A stretch of 13,437 bases of DNA, taken from JAYSRU01 sp043720875. GTDB lineage: Bacteria; Bacteroidota; Bacteroidia; Flavobacteriales_D; Crocinitomicaceae. The notes under the pieces were generated by a model, which was given only the letters and a program-made list of their open reading frames with translations, searched no databases and had not been told where the DNA came from. Numbering within the stretch: the first letter of the stretch is position 1; every line of letters starts with the position of its first letter. Both the position numbers and the translations under genes were made by a program. Below are positions 6,322 through 13,328 of this stretch, piece after piece. The stretch spans positions 1-13,437 of the forward strand of contig JAYSRU010000135.1 of NCBI GenBank assembly GCA_043720875.1. The letters run 5' to 3'.

Positions 6322-6354
6322 TTGTGCCAGACTTAATGTAAATGTTGAACTTTG
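6322..6354 (+). promoter_or_regulatory. Candidate promoter for the DUF4476 gene
   Basis: TTG at 6322-6324 and GAACTTTG at 6347-6354 (one mismatch to TAnnTTTG) are separated by 22 nt. Transcription would start near 6360, leaving a leader of about 40 nt before the ATG at 6400. Confidence 0.42.
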
Positions 6355-6399
6355 GCTCGTTCATTGAATAGTCAAGACAAACCAAAAAAAATAAGCACA

Positions 6400-7059
6400 A
6401 TGAAAACAACTTTACTTTTTATCGCATTTTGTACAAGCCTGCTCACGGTTTCCGCTTCTGAATTCTTCATCAAAGTGAACCTTTCAGGATCCTATTACGC
6501 AACCGTTGGCGGACAAACACATTACAATACCACCAATGTTTTTCGTTTTTTCGACTTGCAACATGGCGCTGTGAGCGTCCAAATTTTCGACAAAAACAAC
6601 AACGCAATGGTTTTTAGCAACCCCATTAACCTTGGGCAAAACCAACGCATGATTGCAGAAGTTAATTCCAACGGAAGCATGAAGATCTTGGAAACCGTAA
6701 CTATTTCATCGTACAATTGGTACACAACCAACACCGGTTCAACCGTAACTTCCCCATCTCCGTTTAACGGCAATGCAACAACTAATGACGGTTTTTCTCA
6801 GTTCATTATTATGCTTGAAAAAGAAAGTTTTGATTCTAATAAATTAGAGAAAGCTAAAAAGTATTGCGACAAAACATTTCTAACGGCTGCACAAGTAACT
6901 GAAATCTCCAAAAAGTTTTCGTTCGATAGCAATCGTTTAGATTGGGCAAAATATGCTTATCCTAAATGTTCAGACAAAGCAAATTACTTTCTATTGGAGC
7001 CAACCTTCTCTTTCACTACAAATTACAGAGAATTAGAAACATACATGGAAACGCATTAA
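6400..7059 (+). CDS. Secreted DUF4476-domain protein
   Basis: A 219-residue exported protein. Residues 1-19 are a signal peptide (MKTTLLFIAF..., cleavage after V-S-A). Residues about 22-105 form a beta-rich domain ('FFIKVNLSGSYYATVGG', 'GAVSVQIFD', 'MIAEVNSNGSMKI'), followed by a Thr/Ser/Asn-rich linker (about 106-130). Residues about 131-217 are the helical DUF4476 module: 'FSQFIIMLEKESFDSNKLEKA', Cys156, 'LTAAQVTEISKKFSFDSNRLDWAKYAYPKC' split by a turn, Cys190, then 'NYFLLEPTFSF'. The module contains two copies of a FDSN[KR]L phrase (144-149 and 175-180), hinting at an internal helical repeat. The two cysteines may form a disulfide in the periplasm. DUF4476 is a Bacteroidota family of unknown function. 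The start is the ATG at 6400, not the in-frame TTG at 6352, which lies in the promoter. The gene is probably monocistronic, ending at a terminator. Confidence 0.85.
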   Translation: MKTTLLFIAFCTSLLTVSASEFFIKVNLSGSYYATVGGQTHYNTTNVFRFFDLQHGAVSVQIFDKNNNAMVFSNPINLGQNQRMIAEVNSNGSMKILETVTISSYNWYTTNTGSTVTSPSPFNGNATTNDGFSQFIIMLEKESFDSNKLEKAKKYCDKTFLTAAQVTEISKKFSFDSNRLDWAKYAYPKCSDKANYFLLEPTFSFTTNYRELETYMETH

Positions 7060-7090
7060 AGACAATACCTCCACCACCAAATCATTAAAC

Positions 7091-7123
7091 CCCATTTTAT
7101 TTTCAAAAGTAAAATGGGTTTTT
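7091..7123 (+). terminator. Intrinsic (Rho-independent) terminator
   Basis: CCCATTTTA (7091-7099) pairs exactly with TAAAATGGG (7110-7118), and further A-U pairs inside the loop can lengthen the stem. The hairpin is followed directly by TTTTT (7119-7123) and a further T-rich stretch. It ends the DUF4476 transcript 32 nt after its stop and insulates hemJ, whose -7 box lies 15 nt beyond the T-run. Confidence 0.9.
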
Positions 7124-7138
7124 GTTTGTTGAATAAAT

Positions 7139-7146
7139 TACCTTTG
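7139..7146 (+). promoter_or_regulatory. -7 box of hemJ (probably leaderless)
   Basis: TACCTTTG matches TAnnTTTG at every fixed position. It ends 4 nt before the hemJ ATG (7151), so transcription should begin at or within a few bases of the start codon. TTG triplets at 7122-7131 lie upstream but are closer than the normal -33 spacing. Confidence 0.6.
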
Positions 7147-7150
7147 CCGC

Positions 7151-7681
7151 ATGAGTTACGATACCGTTAAAGCGTTGCATATAATTTTTGTAGTAAGTTG
7201 GTTTGCTGGCTTGTTTTATATTGTGCGCCTTTTTATTTACCATACAGAAGCGCAAGCAAAAAACGAACCTGCGAAGCAAATCTTGTCTGAGCAATTCATG
7301 ATCATGGAAAAAAAGTTGTGGTGGATTATCACAACACCTGCAATGTTCCTCACACTAATTTTTGGCGTTTGGATGCTGGTCTTAAATCCGGGCTTGTTGC
7401 AACAACCGTGGATGCATTTGAAACTTAGCTTTGTAGCACTCTTATTGGTTTATCATTTCGTTTGTCAACGTATTATGCGTCGTTTGGCGAAAAATATTTT
7501 CACGTGGAAATCAAACGGTTTACGCTTGTGGAATGAACTTGCCACCTTGTGCCTTGTTGCAATCGTCTTTTTAGTAGTGCTTAAAAATTCGCTCAACTGG
7601 ATCTGGGGCACCATCGGATTTTTTGCCGTGGCTGTGGGTTTAATGATTGCCATAAAAATTTATAAAAGAATGCGAAAATAA
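7151..7681 (+). CDS. hemJ: Protoporphyrinogen IX oxidase HemJ
   Basis: A 176-residue integral membrane protein matching HemJ (CopD-like/UPF0093), which oxidises protoporphyrinogen IX to protoporphyrin IX, the penultimate step of protohaem synthesis. Four or five hydrophobic helices are visible (about 7-30, 56-78, 89-110, 128-146 and 149-170). The N-terminus carries the family signature 'ALHIIFVVSWFAGLFYIVRL', including His10, and helix 3 contains 'HLKLSFV' with Lys91; a conserved His and Lys at these places are needed for haem binding and activity in studied HemJ proteins. Length is slightly above the usual 140-180 range midpoint. It stands alone, with a terminator just upstream and 120 nt downstream before the next gene. 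The very short gap between its -7 box and the ATG suggests a leaderless mRNA. No other haem gene is nearby. Confidence 0.88.
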   Translation: MSYDTVKALHIIFVVSWFAGLFYIVRLFIYHTEAQAKNEPAKQILSEQFMIMEKKLWWIITTPAMFLTLIFGVWMLVLNPGLLQQPWMHLKLSFVALLLVYHFVCQRIMRRLAKNIFTWKSNGLRLWNELATLCLVAIVFLVVLKNSLNWIWGTIGFFAVAVGLMIAIKIYKRMRK

Positions 7682-7772
7682 AGCTGTCGCTTCTTCACGA
7701 TAATTCAACTGCTAACGCCTAGTTGCTTAAAACTTAGAACCTAGGGAATAAAAGCCCTCCAAAGAAAATTAG

Positions 7773-7780
7773 TATCTTTG
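7773..7780 (+). promoter_or_regulatory. -7 box for the enoyl-CoA hydratase / flippase operon
   Basis: TATCTTTG is the commonest form of the Bacteroidota TAnnTTTG box. It lies 21 nt before the ATG at 7802, giving a leader of about 15-18 nt. No TTG is present at the -33 spacing. It also argues against an upstream TTG start at 7778, which falls inside the box. Confidence 0.6.
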
Positions 7781-7801
7781 TACATTCATAAAATTCTAAG
7801 C

Positions 7802-8578
7802 ATGTACAATAACGTTTTAAGCGAGCAAAAGGGTAATGTTACCTACATAACCATCAACCGACCGGCACAACTAAATGCCCTAAACGGTGAAACAATTTCC
7901 GAACTGAATAAAGCATTTAATGCTGCAAATGAAGACGCAAACTGTGGTGTTGTTATCTTAACTGGTTCGGGCGAAAAAGCTTTTGTGGCTGGCGCTGATA
8001 TCAAAGAATTTGCGAATTACATGCAAGAAGAAGGTGAAAAAATGGCTGCACTTGGGCAAGATTTATTGTTCAACTTTGTGCAAAACATGTCAAAGCCTGT
8101 AATTGCTGCAGTTAACGGTTTCGCGCTTGGCGGCGGTTTAGAGTTGGCCATGAGCGCACACATTCGCGTTGCATCTGTAAACGCTAAACTTGGATTACCA
8201 GAAGTTTCTTTGGGTGTAATTCCAGGATATGGTGGCACGCAACGTTTGGCACAATTGGTTGGCAGAGGAAAAGCTATGGAAATGGTATGTACCGCTGGAA
8301 TGATTGGCGCACAAGAAGCAAAAGAAATTGGCTTAGTAAATCATGTGGTTGAGATTGAAGAATTGATGCCAACAGCTGAAAAAATTGCGAGCAAAATATT
8401 AAACAATTCAGGCAGTGCAATTGCGGCTGCTATTCGTGCTATCAACGCAAATTATGAAGACGGCGTAAATGGGTTTGAAACAGAAATCAAACAATTTGGG
8501 TCGTGCTTTGGTTCTAAAGATTTTATCGAGGGCACCACTGCATTTGTAGAAAAACGTAAACCTAATTTTAGAGGATAA
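7802..8578 (+). CDS. Enoyl-CoA hydratase/isomerase (crotonase) family protein
   Basis: A 258-residue enzyme, the typical crotonase length. The oxyanion-hole segment 'AFVAGADIKEF' (60-70) and 'GFALGGGLELA' (107-116) are present. Glu114 (GGGLEL) and Glu134 (LPEVSLG) are exactly 20 residues apart, as are the two catalytic glutamates of rat mitochondrial enoyl-CoA hydratase (Glu144 and Glu164), so true hydratase activity is likely: addition of water to trans-2-enoyl-CoA in beta-oxidation or related CoA pathways. 'IPGYGGTQRL' and a C-terminal 'FVEKRKPNFRG' complete the family pattern. The start is the ATG at 7802, just after a strong -7 box. It is the first gene of a long co-directional run; the flippase starts 4 nt after its stop. 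Chain-length preference cannot be read from the sequence; a short-chain 3-hydroxybutyryl-CoA dehydratase role is possible. Confidence 0.92.
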   Translation: MYNNVLSEQKGNVTYITINRPAQLNALNGETISELNKAFNAANEDANCGVVILTGSGEKAFVAGADIKEFANYMQEEGEKMAALGQDLLFNFVQNMSKPVIAAVNGFALGGGLELAMSAHIRVASVNAKLGLPEVSLGVIPGYGGTQRLAQLVGRGKAMEMVCTAGMIGAQEAKEIGLVNHVVEIEELMPTAEKIASKILNNSGSAIAAAIRAINANYEDGVNGFETEIKQFGSCFGSKDFIEGTTAFVEKRKPNFRG

Positions 8579-8582
8579 GGCG

Positions 8583-10067
8583 TTGAATCCTTTCAAAAAA
8601 CTCTTAGGTCAAACCGCTGTTTATGGCTTGTCTAGCATTGTTGGGAGAACACTCAATTATTTGCTGGTTCCTTTGTATACGGGAGTTTTTGTGCATCCAA
8701 GTGATTATGGTGTAGTTTCAGAGTTATATGCTTGGGTAGCCTTTTTAATTGTGTTGCTAACGTTTGGCATGGAGACAACATTTTTCCGTTTTCTCCAAGA
8801 TAAAAAAGACGAAAACGGCATTGACGATGGCTATAAACAAAAAGTGTTTCAAAATGCTTTTTGGATTTCTACTATCGTTTGTTTACTGTTTTTGGTGATT
8901 GTGTTCTTGTACAACCAAGACATCGCAGATGCGATGCTTTTCTCCAAACACAACGAATACATTAATTTATTAGCCATTATTGTTGTAGTTGACGCAATTG
9001 CAGCCCTTCCGTTAGCACGTTTGCGAGAAGAAAATAAAGCCATTCCTTTTGTAAGTGTTCAATTTGCATCGATCGCAGTGAACATTATTTTAAATCTATT
9101 TTTTATGTTGGTGTTATTTGATGAAACTCGACCTGAAGAAGGTGTGGTGATGATTTTAATAGCCAACTTGATTTCTTCTGCCATTCGCCCAGTGCTGCTC
9201 TTCAAACAATACCTGAACATCAAATTAGAAATAGACTGGACAATGGTTTGGAAAATGGTGAAGTATTCTTTGCCCTTGGTGCTAGCCGGATTTGCCTTTA
9301 TCATCAACGAAACCATTGATAGAATCATGCTGAAACAGATGATTTATACCCAAACCGGAGATTTGCTAAAAGCCCAGGCCGAAGTTGGTATTTACAGTGC
9401 TTGTTATAAACTCGCCATGTTGGTAACGATCTTTCTTCAAGCATACCGTTATGCTGCAGAACCTTTCTTTTTCTCTTTGGCAAATAGTCCTGACAAAAAA
9501 ATGGTGTACATCAAAGTAATGAATTACTTCATCGCAATTGTTTCATTGGTGTTTTTGTTGGTGAGTTTAAACATCGATATCTTGAAATATTTCATCAGCA
9601 ACGACGCGTATTGGGTAGGATTACGTGTTGTGCCCATCTTACTGTTAGCGAATGTTTTTTCTGGCATTTACATCAATCAAAGCATCTGGTATAAATTGAG
9701 TAACCAAACAAAATTTGGCGCATACATTGCCGTTGGCGGCGCATTGCTTACCGTACTAATCAATTTTATCTTCATTCCCAAATACGGCTACATGGCTAGC
9801 GCTTGGGCAACATTCTTTGTCTATGGGTTCCAAATGGTAGCAAGTTACGTGCTGTCGATGAAACATTACCCCATCAAGTATAACCTTAGAAAATTTGTTT
9901 TATACATCGCTTTCGCCCTGGTGCTCTTCTTTGTGACCGGATTGCTGAACCTAGAAAAGGGAAGTCTTATTCAATTTATTATTCACAATTCATTCATTAT
10001 TGTTTACGTACTCTTTGTACTTAAAATGGAGAAATTAAATGTTTCTCGTTTAATAAAACGCAAATAG
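8583..10067 (+). CDS. Polysaccharide/oligosaccharide flippase (Wzx-like, MOP superfamily)
   Basis: A 494-residue multi-pass membrane protein with about 12-14 hydrophobic helices, consistent with the MOP flippases that move lipid-linked glycans across the inner membrane. The N-terminus (NPFKKLLGQTAVYGLSSIVG, then R-T-L-N-Y-L-L-V-P-L-Y-T) is typical of a Bacteroidota Wzx-like group. Other family marks are 'FGMETTFFRF' (61-70), 'LPLARLREENKA' (142-153) and, in the middle, 'PLVLAGFAFIINETIDRIML'. The start is TTG at 8583, 4 nt after the hydratase stop; no ATG lies close enough, and the TTG gives the family N-terminus. A short purine stretch (ATAAGG) precedes it, so reinitiation after the hydratase is plausible. 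The nucleotidyltransferase downstream suggests a role in surface glycan or lipid-linked oligosaccharide assembly; the exact glycan is unknown. Confidence 0.88.
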   Translation: MNPFKKLLGQTAVYGLSSIVGRTLNYLLVPLYTGVFVHPSDYGVVSELYAWVAFLIVLLTFGMETTFFRFLQDKKDENGIDDGYKQKVFQNAFWISTIVCLLFLVIVFLYNQDIADAMLFSKHNEYINLLAIIVVVDAIAALPLARLREENKAIPFVSVQFASIAVNIILNLFFMLVLFDETRPEEGVVMILIANLISSAIRPVLLFKQYLNIKLEIDWTMVWKMVKYSLPLVLAGFAFIINETIDRIMLKQMIYTQTGDLLKAQAEVGIYSACYKLAMLVTIFLQAYRYAAEPFFFSLANSPDKKMVYIKVMNYFIAIVSLVFLLVSLNIDILKYFISNDAYWVGLRVVPILLLANVFSGIYINQSIWYKLSNQTKFGAYIAVGGALLTVLINFIFIPKYGYMASAWATFFVYGFQMVASYVLSMKHYPIKYNLRKFVLYIAFALVLFFVTGLLNLEKGSLIQFIIHNSFIIVYVLFVLKMEKLNVSRLIKRK

Positions 10068-10068
10068 T

Positions 10069-10076
10069 TACTTTTA
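10069..10076 (+). promoter_or_regulatory. Weak candidate internal -7 box before dut
   Basis: TACTTTTA has one mismatch to TAnnTTTG, begins 2 nt after the flippase stop and ends 16 nt before the dut ATG. No -33 TTG is seen. It could allow extra expression of dut and the genes beyond it, but may be chance in AT-rich DNA. Confidence 0.25.
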
Positions 10077-10092
10077 CGCCAGATATCATCCC

Positions 10093-10527
10093 ATGGAAGT
10101 TAAAATCATAAATCAATCGAGCAACGAAATACCCAAATACGAGACGTCATTGTCCGCTGGAGTTGATTTACGTGCTAATTTAGAAAACGAAATAAGTTTA
10201 GCACCACTTGAAAGAGTATTGGTAAAAACGGGATTATTTTTAGAGCTTCCAGCAGGAACAGAAGCTCAAGTGCGCCCAAGAAGTGGTTTGGCATTCAAAA
10301 ATGGAATTACCGTATTGAATTCGCCTGGCACAATTGATGCAGATTACCGCGGCGAAGTTGGTGTTATTTTAGTAAATTTATCGCAAGAGATTTTTAAAAT
10401 AAATCACGGAGATCGCATTGCCCAATTGGTTTTTGCAAAAACCGAACAGGCAGAATTTAAAATTACTGAAACACTGGCCGACTCAGAACGAGGAACGGGT
10501 GGATTTGGAAGTACAGGTGTTAAATAA
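10093..10527 (+). CDS. dut: dUTP diphosphatase (trimeric dUTPase)
   Basis: A 144-residue protein with all five motifs of the homotrimeric dUTPases, in order: AGVDLRA (22-28), RPRSGLA (61-67), GTIDADYRGE (79-88), GDRIAQ (106-111) and RGTGGFGS (133-140). Asp82 in motif 3 is the expected water-activating residue, and the flexible Phe of motif 5 that caps the uracil is present. The enzyme hydrolyses dUTP to dUMP and diphosphate in the cytosol, keeping uracil out of DNA and supplying dUMP for thymidylate synthesis. It sits 25 nt after the flippase gene and 33 nt before the nucleotidyltransferase. The ATG at 10093 gives the normal length. I see no missing residue or truncation. Confidence 0.97.
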   Translation: MEVKIINQSSNEIPKYETSLSAGVDLRANLENEISLAPLERVLVKTGLFLELPAGTEAQVRPRSGLAFKNGITVLNSPGTIDADYRGEVGVILVNLSQEIFKINHGDRIAQLVFAKTEQAEFKITETLADSERGTGGFGSTGVK

Positions 10528-10560
10528 CACCTTGAAAGTTGAAATAAGACATTAAGATAA

Positions 10561-11571
10561 ATGAAAATAATTGTACCCATGGCGGGAAGAGGAAGTCGTC
10601 TTCGCCCCCATACACTTACTACTCCTAAACCCTTGGTGCCCGTTGGTGGTAAACCAATCGTGCACCGTTTAGTGGAAGATATTGCTGCTTGTTGTTCACA
10701 AAAAATTGAAGAAATTGGTTTCGTTATTGGTGATTTTGGAGCAGAAGTTGAAGCAGAATTAATTGCTGTAGCCGAACGATTAGGCGCGACAGGATCTATC
10801 TTCTACCAAGAAGAACCCCTTGGTACAGCGCACGCGGTAATGTGTGCAAAAGAATTGCTTGACGGACCAATTGTAGTAGCTTTTGCAGACACTTTGTTTA
10901 AAGCAGATTTCGAAATTGGTGACGAATGCGAGGGAATGCTTTGGGTAAGTCAGATTGATGACCCAAGTTCTTTTGGCGTTGTGAAATTGGATGCAGCCGG
11001 AAACATTGTTGATTTTGTAGAAAAGCCACAAACGTTTGTTTCTGACCTTGCCATGATTGGCATCTATTACTTTAAAGACGGTGCAGCACTAAAAACAGAG
11101 ATCGATTACTTAATTGATAATGCTGTGATAAAAAGTGGTGAATATCAATTGCCAGATGCTTTGCGCAGATTAACCGAAAAAGGAACTAAATTCACTCCTG
11201 GAAAAGTAAGTGAATGGCTTGACTGTGGCAACAAAGAAGTTACGGTGTATACCAATCAACGTGTGTTAGAATATGACGCGGAGAAAAAAATAAACACCGT
11301 TCATGCATCGCTACAAAACATCAATAGTATAATCATTCCTCCTTGCTTTATTGGGGAAGGTGTAATCATAGAAAACGCTGTAGTTGGTCCGCACGTTTCT
11401 GTGGGAGCCGGTTCGAAAATATCAAACAGTAGAATTGAAAACTCAATTATACAGGGCGCAACTATTATTGACAATACCAACATGAAGGATTCTATGATTG
11501 GTGCAAACGCAAAGGTTTTGGGCAAAGCGCAAGATTTGAGCGTGGGTGATTACTGCTCCATAAATTCATAA
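10561..11571 (+). CDS. Sugar-1-phosphate nucleotidyltransferase with left-handed beta-helix domain
   Basis: A 336-residue two-domain cytosolic enzyme. The N-terminal NTP-transferase domain (1-about 240) has 'PMAGRGSRLRPHT' (6-18) and 'PKPLVPVGGKPI' (22-33), which bind the nucleotide; 'EEPLGTAHAV' (84-93); metal-binding Asp110 in 'AFADTLF'; 'VEKP' (153-156); 'EYQLPDAL' (194-201); and 'WLDCGNKE' (219-226) with the second acidic residue. Residues about 250-336 carry hexapeptide-like turns ('IGEGVIIENAVVGPHVSVGAG', split over 264-284), consistent with a left-handed beta helix, as in bifunctional GlmU-like and archaeal-type RmlA proteins. It would make an NDP-sugar (glucose, mannose or N-acetylglucosamine type; not resolvable by eye) for glycan synthesis, fitting the flippase two genes upstream. 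The next gene starts 2 nt after its stop. No acyl/acetyltransferase activity should be assumed for the helix. Confidence 0.9.
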   Translation: MKIIVPMAGRGSRLRPHTLTTPKPLVPVGGKPIVHRLVEDIAACCSQKIEEIGFVIGDFGAEVEAELIAVAERLGATGSIFYQEEPLGTAHAVMCAKELLDGPIVVAFADTLFKADFEIGDECEGMLWVSQIDDPSSFGVVKLDAAGNIVDFVEKPQTFVSDLAMIGIYYFKDGAALKTEIDYLIDNAVIKSGEYQLPDALRRLTEKGTKFTPGKVSEWLDCGNKEVTVYTNQRVLEYDAEKKINTVHASLQNINSIIIPPCFIGEGVIIENAVVGPHVSVGAGSKISNSRIENSIIQGATIIDNTNMKDSMIGANAKVLGKAQDLSVGDYCSINS

Positions 11572-11573
11572 AC

Positions 11574-13328
11574 ATGAAAATAATTGGTCTATTCTTTCTT
11601 TTGGTAGTGCTTGTTTCTTGTGGAACAAATAAACATGCTGCGAATGGAAATCCAAAGCGAGCAAACGAATCCTCGATATTAGACCAGGCCAAAGATGATG
11701 CTCACGCGTTATCCGCAAAAGATTTTCCCTACATCGAAGCATATCACATGGGATTGCGCCAAAAATCTGCAAAAAATTATGCGGCAGCAAAACAAAGTTT
11801 CAATGTGTGTTTAGCGATGCGACAAGACGACGATGCGGTACATTATGCATTATCTCAAATTTCTTTTGCGCTGGATGAACAACAAAATGGAATGTTGGAA
11901 CTAAAAAAAGCAGCAGACCTTGATCCTAAAAATTTGTGGTATGCGCAAGAATTAGCCTATACTTATCTAAATGCCAATGATTTTAAAAATTCTGTCATCT
12001 ATTTTGACCGTTTCCTTAAAAAAGAAGAGCGCAACCCCGAGTTGTTGTATGCATTTGCTGAAGCATTAACACTTTCGGGTGATTATGACCGTGCCTTACC
12101 CATGTATGAGAAGGTGATTTCGATGGTGGGCAATTCTCCAGAATTATCCATTAGAATGTTCCAAATACTGGCCACACAAAATAAATTAGAAAAAGCAGAG
12201 ACCGTATTAAAAACGGCGTACGCTGAAAACCCTGATAACCAAGGATTATTGAACGAATTATTGAACTATTACAAACAAACGCGACAAGGGCCAAAAGCAG
12301 ACGCTTTATTGCAAGAAATTATCAAAAAAAATCCTAAAGACGGTGCAGCAAATTTGTATTTATACGAGCAGAACAAAAAGAAAAATCTAGACGCTGCGCG
12401 GATCAACTTAATGAACATCCTACAGGCACCAGAATTAGATCCAGAAATTAAGGGAAACACGTTAATAGATTGGCAAAACAACGAAATCAATCCATTAAAC
12501 CTTACAGAACCAGCGCTGTACTTTGCCACTTCGAATCCAAAACTCATGAAAGCACAGCTTATATTGGGCGATGTGTATTTGAATACAGACCAAACCTATT
12601 TAGCACTTGAGCAATACAAAAAAGCCCTAGTGATTGACCAGTCCAACTTCCAAGTTTGGAATCAAGTATTGAGCTTGGCCTATAATTCATACGACCATTT
12701 ATATTTGTATACGGAAGGTAAAAAGTGTGTTGAACTTTTCCCGTCACAATCCAAGGCCTATTTGTTTGCGGGATCTGGCGCTATCGGAGAACATCACTTT
12801 GAAGAAGGTAAGACTATATTAAACAGTGGGAAAGAGTTTGTGGTAAAAGACAATGCCTTATTGGCAGAATTCGAAGCCACATTGGGAGAGGCCTATTTCG
12901 GCATGAAAAACACCAGCGATGGCATTAAAGCTTTTGAAAAATCACTTTCGCTAATTGCTAATGATCCTGATGTTAAAAACAGAATGGCACTTTGTTTGGC
13001 AAATGCTAAAACGCAATTGGATAAAGCCCTAATAATCAACCAAGAGGCCATCACCACGGTTCCCAAGAATGAAGAATTTCTAGCAACGCGCGCATGGATT
13101 CTACAACAAAAAGGCGAAACGGATCAAGTGCTTTCGATAATTCAAACAGCAATTGAGATGAATCCTAAAAATGGCTTTGTTCAAGAAAAATATGGCGATA
13201 TTTTGAGTAAACAAGGGAAAGCTGTCGAGGCCCTTGTTGCTTGGAAAAAAGCAAAAGAATACGGAATTAAAAGCAAACTTTTAGATAAAAAAATTGAAAC
13301 AAAATCTTACCATGACTTACTTAAATAA
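11574..13328 (+). CDS. Tetratricopeptide-repeat lipoprotein
   Basis: A 584-residue exported protein. The N-terminus has a short hydrophobic stretch and a lipobox (V-L-V-S-C, Cys16), so it should be a lipoprotein on the periplasmic face of an envelope membrane. From about residue 55 to the end it is almost entirely paired helices with TPR spacing. The clearest repeats are near 122-152 (WYAQELAYTYLNANDFKNS), 155-185 (ELLYAFAEALTLSGDYDRAL), 328-362 (LILGDVYLNTDQTYLALEQY), 433-465 (TLGEAYFGMKNTSDGIKAFE) and 500-566. It probably serves as a protein-binding scaffold. TPR lipoproteins of this size are common in Bacteroidota, and I recall one in this position after dut and the nucleotidyltransferase; its partner is not known to me. 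It starts 2 nt after the previous stop, and the next lipoprotein gene overlaps its last 17 nt, a tight coupling that suggests the two lipoproteins act together. Confidence 0.88.
   Translation: MKIIGLFFLLVVLVSCGTNKHAANGNPKRANESSILDQAKDDAHALSAKDFPYIEAYHMGLRQKSAKNYAAAKQSFNVCLAMRQDDDAVHYALSQISFALDEQQNGMLELKKAADLDPKNLWYAQELAYTYLNANDFKNSVIYFDRFLKKEERNPELLYAFAEALTLSGDYDRALPMYEKVISMVGNSPELSIRMFQILATQNKLEKAETVLKTAYAENPDNQGLLNELLNYYKQTRQGPKADALLQEIIKKNPKDGAANLYLYEQNKKKNLDAARINLMNILQAPELDPEIKGNTLIDWQNNEINPLNLTEPALYFATSNPKLMKAQLILGDVYLNTDQTYLALEQYKKALVIDQSNFQVWNQVLSLAYNSYDHLYLYTEGKKCVELFPSQSKAYLFAGSGAIGEHHFEEGKTILNSGKEFVVKDNALLAEFEATLGEAYFGMKNTSDGIKAFEKSLSLIANDPDVKNRMALCLANAKTQLDKALIINQEAITTVPKNEEFLATRAWILQQKGETDQVLSIIQTAIEMNPKNGFVQEKYGDILSKQGKAVEALVAWKKAKEYGIKSKLLDKKIETKSYHDLLK

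Noticed and set aside
6352..6399. TTG start for the DUF4476 protein
   Set aside because: It falls inside the candidate -7 box and puts a charged segment ahead of a clear signal peptide that begins at ATG 6400.
7778..7801. TTG start for the enoyl-CoA hydratase
   Set aside because: It lies within the TATCTTTG promoter box; the ATG at 7802 gives the normal crotonase length.
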